64,000 nt of DNA from Platerodrilus igneus (taxonomy: Eukaryota; Arthropoda; Insecta; Coleoptera; Lycidae), in contig JARFIW010001257.1 of assembly GCA_036346225.1 (NCBI GenBank), positions 30,001 through 94,000 of the forward strand. Reading direction: 5' to 3'. A program made the position numbers and the translations under genes. The notes beneath the pieces are model-generated. The model was not told where the DNA came from. It did not search any database and worked only from the letters and a program-made list of their open reading frames with translations. Below, piece by piece: positions 56,401 to 64,000 of the stretch (within the stretch, counting starts at the first letter, position 1; each line of letters starts with the position of its first letter).

Positions 56401-56459
56401 CATAAGTACGTCTGGGGGCATCGAAAAATAGACGATTCACCTAGTTTTAAGTTTTTATA
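53456..56459 (+). pseudogene. protein-primed DNA polymerase B of the outer Polinton, broken
   Basis: Coding begins directly after the inner Polinton tip (KAVINVKNDDLACFAWAV), so the N-terminus is cut off. The first frame (to 53884) has HINLLYIQDDGNSHYC and a zinc-binding LCDGCLVCF. Frame changes then lead to FTIYADLELVL (exonuclease Asp/Glu), NFSWYDAHFI, LQTDVLLLADFFEHFL, YLDANNLYGWSMSQHLP (motif A), LMNNTIFGKTMKN (motif B) and LLYTDIDSLVY (motif C). The C-terminus has VVGKFKDEMNGDLVLEFV, SGAEDKRFIIPG and WGHRKID. At least five frameshifts or stops are present, and about 60 residues before the C-terminus seem lost. It would copy the element from a protein primer. Confidence 0.9.
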
Positions 56460-56605
56460 GGTTAAGTTTTATGCATATAATAGCTTTAAGATTTTATAAT
56501 TTTTAAGCTCTTTTCCTTACTTACCCGCTTTCCGAATCCTTCCCCCTTCTATTGTGATGGACAGCGTGTACGTGTTACCTCCCCATGGTGTTTGCTGGAC
56601 GACTA

Positions 56606-57238
56606 TCTAAGTTATATGTGTATTGTGGGTTGTCTAACCTAGGTTAGATGGCGGTGGCGGTAATGACAGATGTAACGTAAGGAAAAATGATAACATCGTT
56701 AATGAGTTTTCCCATTATAAAACGATTAGTGTTAATGAGTTTTCCAATTAAAAGACGATTAATGTTAATGGGTTTTTAATGAGAAAACCCATTAAAAAAC
56801 TAGTGCTAATGGGTTTTTAATGAGAAAACACATTTAAAACGATTAGTGCTAATAGGTTTTTAATGAGAAAATTCATTTAAAAAACAATTAGTGCTAACGG
56901 GTTTTTAGTGAAAAAGCCCATTAAAAAACGATTAGTGCTAATGGGTTTTTAATGAGTAAACTCATTACAAAACGATTCGTTCTAATAGGTTTTTAATGAG
57001 AAAACCCGTTAAAAAACGATTAGTGCTAACGAGTTTTTAGTGAAAAAGCCCATTAAAAACGATTAGTGCTAATGGGTTTTTAATGAGTAAACCCATTACA
57101 AAACGATTCGTTCTAATAGGTTTTTAATGAGAAAACCCATTAAAAAACGATTAGTGCTAATGGGTTTTTAATGAGAAAACCCATTAAAAAACGATTAGCG
57201 GCAGCGGTACAGCACCAGAATCGGTGTATTCTACTACT
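56606..57238 (-). repeat. outer Polinton right terminal inverted repeat with hairpin minisatellite
   Basis: From about 56690 to 57200 it contains about a dozen imperfect units of a 42-44 bp motif (acgattagtgctaatgggtt + tttaatgagaaaacccatta). Each unit is self-complementary (aatgggtttt / aaaacccatt). The left TIR has about three units. Confidence 0.85.
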
Positions 57239-57244
57239 TAGGTA

Positions 57245-58166
57245 AGATTTAGTTTTGTTGACGAGCTTAATAAGTATTTTTAATTTAGATTCAAACTAGA
57301 TTTGTGTTAAAGGTTGATTGTTTGATGTTTGAACAATTCACAGCGTACATTTCTCAGCTAAGTGTTGTTCAGAAATTTTCAACTAAGATTATATGTAAAT
57401 AAATAAACACCTAATCACTATTTCTTCAGTATTCTTTCCTGTTAAACAGACTAATGCTCAGGATGTTTATTTGATACTAATACTTTTTATTTCAGCTCAG
57501 TAAAACGTTGTCTCTTAATTTATTTTGCTTATATGCCCCACTCCAATCTGCGACTGAAGTTTAGTGTTGCGACGAGTTGTACGTAACAATGTAGAACTAA
57601 AATAATCCGTATCAAAATTTACTAGCAAAATTTGTAATACACTTACTAATGATGTTTATACCAAAAAAGAATATATTTGAGCAATCTAAAATCCAATGTA
57701 CATCATTAGTATTTATTATGTCATGCAGAAGTACTGTTACCGCTATGAAAATATTAAAGTGTTGTGGCTACCAGCATCATTAGCGGGTAATCGATTTTAT
57801 CGATTTTTATTGCAATTATTTAGAGGAAAATGATTGGTTAGTTTGGAGTTCTCGATTTTCAATCTGTTATTATGTACAAGAAAGTAGAAATTACAAGTTA
57901 TTTACTAAAGGCGTATTATTATTATTATTACCATTTGCATTTAAAAACGTTCAATTTTAAATATTGCTATTGTACAATTAACACACCAGGCGGTATATAT
58001 TAGAGACAGTAATTTTAGATTGCTCAAACTATAGCTAATTCTTCTTGAACAACACAACAGTGGCAATATTTAAATTTTTCTTACAAACAAGTTTGTGCTT
58101 TTATTTTTGGAAATTTTAAATTGAGAACCTAGTTTAGAAATACCTGATATATTAAATTGGTTGTTC

Positions 58167-58205
<39 letters not shown>

Positions 58206-58276
58206 AATATATATAAATATATATAATAAAGATAATTTCGTTTTCATATTTTCAAATTCAATATTTTTTATTTTAG
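57245..58276 (+). other. PIGN intron, right flank of the Polinton
   Basis: AT-rich intronic sequence with an (AT)n tract at about 58170-58202. It ends at the acceptor ttttattttag before exon B. No gene is supported. Confidence 0.6.
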
Positions 58277-58541
58277 ATTAATATATGTTATTCTCTTATT
58301 AATCTATGTAAGAGTGGATTAAAATATTATGACTCATATTATAAAACAGTTCTATTAATGGTTGTAACAACTGGATATGTGGGATGGATAGTTCTAGTGA
58401 TTATTTCTATAACTGATTTAGGAACTAATACATATAACCACATATGTCAAAAGTACAGAAATTTACATATACCCTATATTGATCAATATGGACCATTAAC
58501 TTGTGGAATAATTTGCGTTCTAATAGCTAATATAATATTTG
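58277..58541 (+). CDS. PIGN: PIG-N internal exon B
   Basis: Begins INICYSLINLCKSGLKYYDS, directly continuing the sense of exon A (phase 0 junction), then a membrane segment LLMVVTTGYVGWIVLVIISI and a second hydrophobic stretch, LTCGIICVLIANIIF. These belong to the C-terminal multi-pass domain of PIG-N in the ER membrane. The exon ends at G58541 (phase 1) before gtaaca. A reading frame that appears to continue to 58573 simply reads into the 47-bp intron. Confidence 0.85.
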
Positions 58542-58588
58542 GTAACATACATTATTTATGTTTTAAGAATTAAATAATTATCTTTTAG

Positions 58589-58761
58589 TTCAAGAGTTAG
58601 ATTATGAATTTTATGCATATATTTTGTTTCCTGTCATTACTTGGTATACAGTATTACATAATTATAAAAAAGTTTTTATTATATATGGTATATTATGCAC
58701 CTATACCTTTCATCAATTATTACTACTTGTAATTTTTTATACAGTTGGTGTTGAATTATTG
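58589..58761 (+). CDS. PIGN: PIG-N internal exon C
   Basis: After acceptor atcttttag the split Val codon leads into QELDYEFYAYILFPVITWYT, then a hydrophobic run, LLLLVIFYTVGVELL. The match to the animal PIG-N segment after exon B is good in order and hydrophobicity. The exon ends in phase 0 at 58761 before gtttgt, and the following intron is 58 bp. Short introns on both sides are usual for insect genes and contrast with the 36.4-kb intron upstream. Confidence 0.75.
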
Positions 58762-58819
58762 GTTTGTATATTCCTGTTATTGTAATACAATATTTGTCAC
58801 TTAGTATGTTTATTTTTAG

Positions 58820-58989
58820 GTTTATACATTTTACGAACCAAGAACATTGCTTTATTTACATCTGCTATTGATAGTTCAATATGTTTGGATGCAAAATTAC
58901 ATTAATTGGTCTTGGATAGCAAAACTGATTTTATTCGGATTAGCTCCATACATAATTCAGATACAAAGTGATTTCAATAGGTTTCTGCA
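58820..58989 (+). CDS. PIGN: PIG-N internal exon D
   Basis: Acceptor tatttttag is followed by VYTFYEPRTLLYLHLLLIVQ, a further membrane segment, and WIAKLILFGLAPYIIQIQSD. The exon ends in phase 2 at 58989 with a strong donor gtaagt. Similarity to PIG-N is weaker here, so assignment rests mainly on splice-site and frame continuity with exon C. Later exons are not in the window, or were not recognised. Confidence 0.65.
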
Positions 58990-58994
58990 GTAAG

Positions 58995-59348
58995 TATTTA
59001 TACTTGTGTGTGTGTGTGTGTGTGTATGTGTGTGTGTGCGCACATGCGTGCATGTATGCGTGCATAAGTACATGCATGATTGGACACATAAATGCATGCA
59101 TGCATGTGCATGCATGCATTCATGGATGCACGTGTGTATATTGTATGTGCATACGTTTGTACGAGCACGAGTGGGCATGTATGCATGTGTGGGGTGTGTA
59201 TAGTGTCTGTGTGTGTGCGAGTGTATGCGTACGTGCATGCGTATTTTTCGTGCACGCGCGCGTGCTGGAGTACGTGCATGCGAGGGCGCAGGTGCGAGGC
59301 CGGCGTGTGGGAGTACACGTTTGTGCATGCGTGTGTATATGTGTGTGG
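58995..59348. repeat. TG / CATG minisatellite, left part
   Basis: Alternating purine-pyrimidine sequence rich in tgtgtg and gcatgcatg, continuing at 60718-61530. The array was split by the hAT element. Overlapping Cys/His/Met-rich frames in all phases are artefacts of the repeat. Confidence 0.9.
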
Positions 59349-59356
59349 GTACGTGC

Positions 59357-60709
59357 TAGGGCTGGCAAAATTAGAAAAAGTTGTATTTGATTAATCGAAT
59401 TTTGCAGTATTCGCAAACCGATTAAACCGATTAATCGATTTTCTATCTAATATTCGGTTAATCGAATATTCGATTAATCGGTTAATCGAATATTCGATTA
59501 ATCGATTATTCGATTAATCGGTTAACCGATTATTCGATTGTTAACAATTTTTTTAGTTAACTAATTGGCTAGTTCATTAATCGGTTAGTCAATCAATCGT
59601 ATGGTTGTCTAGATAATCTATTAATCGACTAAGCGTTTAATCGACTAATCAACTAATCAAACAAATTATTTCTAACCCAATAATCGTTTGTCTGATTAAA
59701 TCACTATCGTGCGGGGTAGTCAATTACAAAATCCATCAAGTCGTGTTTCATTTCATTTTCAAGTCTCCTCCATCTCATAGCAAGATCTTGTCCTGAAATT
59801 GTACTATGTGTGGTTGTATTTTTGTCTTCCCTCACGTTATAGCTTGCACACATAGGAAAAAGAAAACTTGGGCTCTATATAGGTAATACAAATAATACGG
59901 CTATAATTTAGTTAGGTATTATAAGTTCAAGTTAGAAACAAACTTACAAAATAATTTTAAAATTATGAACTTGCAGTTTAATAAGCAAGAACTAAATTAT
60001 AAACTATAATAGTGGACCCACTCAGGTAGTCAGAAATCGAACAGCTATTAATACAGGCGTTTCCTTACTATTTTATTGTACACTCACGTAGGTAGTTGAT
60101 TTTAATCTATTAGGTAATCAAACTGAATTATATATACATCACGGATCATGTTAGTCAATTAACACAATAAAAAATTATTCTTCCAATTGATTCAAGTCAG
60201 TTAATCAAATAACAGTGATTATAGGTGTTGGTGGATGTATTTCTAATTTATTTGACAAAAATATATCGTTTGTAATTTTGTGTACAGTTTTATTAGTTCT
60301 TGGAAGGTTTAGTTTAAAGTGGAATCGAGGATCTTCTTTTGTATTATAAAACGGACGTTGCTCCTTTTAGGATAAATCTTTTACAACATGTTTGTACTGT
60401 TATATTTTTAATTTTACTAGAGCTTTCGTTCTGTAAGGACTTGCCTCTTAATAGAAATAAAAGCAAACCATTTTTCTTTTAACTGTATTTTATTTACCCA
60501 TTATTTTTAATAGGTGTGTCCTATTGGTCGGAATATTCGATTATTCGAATATTCGATTATTGGAATATTCGATTATTTAAATATTCGATTAATCGATTAT
60601 TCGAATATTCGATTAATCGAATAATCGATTTGTTAATTTTTAAAAACCGCGATTTGCGATTAATCGATTAATCGAATAATCGATTAATCGAATTTTATTG
60701 CCAGCACTA
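59357..60709. mobile_element. non-autonomous hAT element 2
   Basis: A 1353-bp element with a perfect 8-bp target duplication, gtacgtgc (59349-59356 and 60710-60717). The ends are TAGGGCTGGCAA and, on the other side (reverse complement), TAGTGCTGGCAA, hAT-type terminal repeats. Both subterminal zones (59385-59545 and 60535-60695) are dense in cgattaatcg and gaatattcg palindromes. The interior is AT-rich and non-coding. It is inserted in the TG/CATG minisatellite within a PIGN intron. Confidence 0.9.
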
Positions 60710-60717
60710 GTACGTGC

Positions 60718-61530
60718 ATGCATACATGCACATAGGCATTGGCATGGGCATATATATGAATGCGTGCATATGTGTGGGGGGTGCGGGCGGGCGCGCGTGC
60801 GTGTATGTGTGTGTGTGCAAGTATGTGTGTGTGTGTGTGTGAGTACATGCTTGCATGCATGCACATGGGCATTGGCATGGACATGTATGTGGGGTGCACA
60901 TGTACATGCAGGTACAGGTGGTTGCTTGGGATCATGCATGTATATACGGTATGTGCATGGATGTATATGCGCTTCCCTATACGCATGTAAGTGTGTGTAT
61001 GTTTGCTTGTGCTGTGTGTGTGCATAAGGTGTGTGTGTGCGGTTTGTGTGTGCACCTATGCATGTCTTGCATGTGCATGTCCATGTGTGAATGCATATGA
61101 GTGCAAGTGTGCATGCATGCATGCAGGTGCATGGGCCAGCGGACACTTGAACGAGCAGGCGCACATGCGTGCATGCATAGTTGTATGTGCTTGCATTTGT
61201 GTATGTGTGTGCATGTGTGTGGGGAGGGGGTACATGCATGTATGCATGCATACACATGAACATGTGCATGCATGTGGATGCATGCTTGAATGCGGATGGA
61301 CGGGACTTGCAGATGTGGGGTGCGCGGGTGGCCATGTGCACAAGTGTGTATGTATGTGTTGTGTGTGTGTGTGCATATGTGTGTGTGTGGGGGGTACATG
61401 CATGCATGCATTCACATGGGCATTGGCATGAGGATGCATGTGAATGCATATATGGGTACATGCATGGGTGCATGCATGTATATGTGTGTGTTTGGCTGTG
61501 CATGTGTGTGTGTGTGTGTTTGTTGGGGCA
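60718..61530. repeat. TG / CATG minisatellite, right part
   Basis: Continuation of the array at 58995. Recurrent units include catgggcattggcatg and gtgtgtatgtgtgtgtgcat. Long apparent open frames on both strands are by-products. Confidence 0.9.
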
Positions 61531-62499
61531 TGCTTATGTATGTTTTTATTTTTTATTGAAACTTGTGAATACAAATATGTACAAAATTACAGTAAAGTTT
61601 TATCTTATTTATGATAGCACAATTGCATGTATATAAATTGCAAACCTTTTTCACTTTTGTATATGATAGGGTGGTAGGTCAAAATTGTGAAAATCACTAT
61701 ATTTTGCAAGAAAAATATTTATTGTAAGCACATTTTTGGCAAAGTTGTGGATCTCTTTCAGTAAGTTACTAGCATACTCTAATCTTCCATTGTTCTTCTT
61801 CAGGTACTACTAAAGATACTTAATTATTTTGTTGTATTCCAGTGGCTCTAGTTTGCGCTATTACCTAAATAACTTAATAGTAATTTCTTTTATGTTTAAT
61901 TTGAGCTGTTTCCGCTTGTGTATAGAGGTTAATCCTTGACTCTAGTATGGTCTTTATATTTTTGACGAAATTAGCATTGTTTAGGTGTTCAGAAACACAA
62001 TTCAATGCTGGCAGGAAGATGATCTGAGTTGAAAATGCCTATGCTGATTTTGCTGAGGTTGTTGATTATTTTTTCCAAGTAATAGAAGGAATCTAATCTT
62101 GTCACCTATTTTGAAGTTAGAGAAGTGTAACATTTATCAGTATGATTTAAAAGTATGCAAACATCATAAGGATGCATTGTTTAATATTTTTTGAAAGTGA
62201 TTAGTAATGTTGGGATGGGTTTCTTGTAACCTTTTTGATAGAAGCGACGTTGAAGGGTAAAATTGAAATCTGCATCTATTGTGGTTTTCGTTTGGTATTT
62301 TCACTAACGTCGGACATTAATTTGTAAGTAAATTTTTCTAAATTAAATTGTATTGTATTGTATTGTATATCTTTATTATTTAAATAGCATTTATACAAAT
62401 AACTATTAACTCCACAAGTAACTCTAGCGAGATTTGGACTATGAAGTCCATTCTTACACCTAACTAAAAATTACTTCAAAATTGACAGAAAAATAACTC
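61531..62499. other. intergenic or intronic sequence
   Basis: No gene is supported. A (ATTGT)n pentanucleotide repeat lies at about 62346-62370. This would be PIGN intron if the gene continues. Confidence 0.5.
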
Positions 62500-63097
62500 A
62501 TCATCATCATTGGGTCTTCAGTCCTGAAACTGGTTAGACGCGTACCATCATTGTTTCCTATTTTTAACTAACCTACAGATTTCCCCGAAATTTGCACAAT
62601 CTGCATCTATCACTATCTGATCTAGGTCTACATCCACCTCTTTTTTCCTATCTCTGTTTGTCATATATCCCATACTATTCCCCAAAAATGCCTTAGAACT
62701 TATTCTGCCCTTCTATTTCTCATATTTTTTTCCCAAAGATATCCTTGTTCCCTTACTGTTTCTATAACCTATTTGTTATTACCTTTGTCTGTCCATCCTC
62801 AAACATCTGAAGCACGGCATTTCAAAGGCCGCTACTTTTCTTCTGTTTGCTTTTCAGACTGCTCGTGTTTCGTAGGCATACTGTCTGTGCTGTGCTCCAC
62901 ACATACGCTTTCAACAACTTTTTGTTCTATGTTTGTTGTCTTTCATCATAGGCGCCGTTCTTTCTTGTTAGATGCAGTTCGGTCACCTTCTATTGTTTTA
63001 CAATTATATACCCTATTTCTCCGACATTCAGTGGTTGCGAAGGGGGGTAAGCAGCCTGTGGCTGCCAAGTTCTCCCAGCACTTGAACATTTACTGAT
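62500..63097 (-). repeat. LINE 3' fragment (copy 2)
   Basis: About 95% similar by eye to 28878-29475, in the same orientation, ending in the catcatcatcatt tail on the left. Confidence 0.65.
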
Positions 63098-63209
63098 TTA
63101 ATATTTTTTCCAATATATCTTTTCGCACAGTCAACATTAGTTGCAGATATTTCACAACAAACAACTAGTTGTTTATAATAATCATCAGATTTATCTGCGC
63201 TTATTTTTT

Positions 63210-63722
63210 CGTCATTGGGTTTTCCGTCTCAAAACTGGTTGAACATGTACCTGCACTTATTTCTTTTCTAAACTAACCTACATAGTTCCCTGAAATTCTC
63301 ACACACCAATACAGCTCGGTTCCCCTTATATTGTTTTCTAATATTATGCCCTATTTCACTGAGATTTATTGAAGGGGTTAAGCAACCTGTGGCTGCCAAG
63401 ATCCCCCAACACTTAGACATTTGCCGAAATAATAGTTTTCCAGTAAATGCTTTCAGGCAATTACCATTATTTGAGAATATTGCCCCTCCAATGCTTGTAG
63501 TTGCTTATAATAAATATCATCTTTCTTCTATTGTTTTCTAATATTTTGCCCTTTTTCACTGAGATTTATTGAAGAGGGTTAAGCAACCTGTGGCTGCCAA
63601 GATCCTCCAACACTTAGACATTTGCCGAAATAATAGTTTTCAGTAAATGCTTTCACGCAATTACTATTATTCGAGAATATTGCCGCTCCAATGCTTGTAG
63701 TTGCTTATAATAAATATCATGT
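63210..63722 (-). repeat. LINE 3' fragment with a 200-bp tandem duplication
   Basis: Starts with the tail-proximal tctcaaaactggttgaacat. The section from about 63323 to 63522 is repeated at 63523-63720 (ttgttttcta at 63331 and 63531; ends ataataaatatcat). No coding is supported. Confidence 0.6.
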
Positions 63723-63752
63723 TTAAGTGCAGTTACTTTCTGCGTCATTAAT

Positions 63753-63962
63753 TTATCCATCTTGGGACTGGTTAGATGCGTACCTCCATTGATTTCTCTT
63801 CTGAGCTAACCTACACATTTCCATGAAACTCCTACAGCCTACATCTTTTACTATCTGTGTGCAGTAGTCCAACCTAGGTCTACCTCTTCTTCTCTTTTTT
63901 CCTATCTCTGCTTCTAGTATATTCCGCACTATTCCCTCATGCCGTAGTATGTGGCCTATCAT
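63753..63962 (-). pseudogene. C-terminal end of a LINE reverse-transcriptase protein
   Basis: A minus-strand frame starting MIGHILRHEGIVRNILEAEI and containing KKRRRGRPRLDY, KDVGCRSFMEMCRLA and RNQWRYASNQSQDG. This is the common C-terminal end of an insect non-LTR retrotransposon polyprotein. It continues towards the window edge. The tail-proximal repeats at 28.9, 50.2, 62.5 and 63.2 kb are fragments of the same or a related family. Confidence 0.65.
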
Positions 63963-64000
63963 CCTATCTCTCCTATTTTTTACCGTTTTCTACATATTTC

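Larger units (their letters stand above)
27098..57238. mobile_element. outer Polinton/Maverick (30.1 kb including nested insertions)
   Basis: The ends are AGTAGTGGAATACACC at 27098 and its reverse complement ending ACTACT at 57238, obeying the Polinton AG...CT rule. A perfect 6-bp target duplication, taggta, flanks it (27092-27097 and 57239-57244), the size made by Polinton integrases. Terminal repeats are about 250 bp (left) and 630 bp (right, longer through a minisatellite). Its own genes are an integrase with chromodomain (minus), an IDIQGF-type protein (minus), two unknown frames and a protein-primed polymerase B (plus, right end). Nested inside are a LINE fragment, a mariner remnant, a homopolymer block and a second Polinton. 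It lies in the PIGN intron. Confidence 0.88.

Noticed and set aside
56690..57200. Regularly spaced repeats resembling a CRISPR array
   Set aside because: The units are contiguous imperfect minisatellite copies with no unique spacers, inside a Polinton TIR of a eukaryote.
58358..58573. A stand-alone 71-codon membrane protein
   Set aside because: It is PIGN exon B read from an internal Met through the 47-bp intron.
58957..61636. Long overlapping Cys-Val or His-Thr rich frames on both strands
   Set aside because: They follow directly from TG/CATG repeats, occur in every phase, and are interrupted by a clear hAT insertion.

Overview
The window is nuclear DNA of an animal, most likely an insect. 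It is AT-rich, has short GT-AG introns (47 and 58 bp), and is packed with insect-type transposable elements. No rRNA, true tRNA gene, CRISPR array or bacterial operon was seen. The organism could not be named from the sequence.

The only host gene recognised is PIGN (GPI ethanolamine phosphate transferase 1) on the + strand. Four internal exons lie at 21612-21839, 58277-58541, 58589-58761 and 58820-58989. The first two are separated by a 36.4-kb intron filled with mobile elements. The bases upstream of 21612 and downstream of 58989 would be further PIGN intron.

Layout: 1-1000, broken mariner-like transposase; 1200-2400, small inverted-repeat elements and a 254-bp tandem repeat; 2437-8650, two 1.1-kb direct repeats bracketing a gypsy element that keeps gag and protease but has no reverse transcriptase (minus strand); 8680-21373, a 12.7-kb block bounded by inverted repeats that abut AT microsatellites. 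That block contains a 5'-truncated Penelope-like element (minus) and a Tx1/L1-like LINE (plus) whose ORF1 is split by a non-autonomous hAT element with a perfect 8-bp target duplication. Then come PIGN exon A, a decayed BEL/Pao element (22.4-25.6 kb, minus), and a small retrozyme-like element carrying two hammerhead ribozymes (26.47-26.91 kb, minus).

The rest of the long intron is a Polinton/Maverick nest. The outer Polinton runs exactly 27098-57238, with AG...CT ends and a 6-bp target duplication (taggta). It carries an integrase, an IDIQGF-type protein and a broken protein-primed DNA polymerase B. A second Polinton (about 38119-53455) appears to be inserted in the outer polymerase gene. It carries a virion module: PLA2-like protein, adenain-like protease, penton, major capsid protein and packaging ATPase, plus a conserved hypothetical protein and an integrase. 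Most of these genes have frameshifts or stops. A block at 31.6-37.2 kb made almost entirely of homopolymer runs looks like a sequencing or assembly artefact.

After the last PIGN exon come a TG/CATG minisatellite, interrupted by a second non-autonomous hAT element with an 8-bp target duplication, and then several 3' fragments of a LINE family.

Most exciting: the paired hammerhead ribozymes, the Polinton-in-Polinton nest with defined ends, and the TIR-encoded IDIQGF protein shared by the two Polintons.
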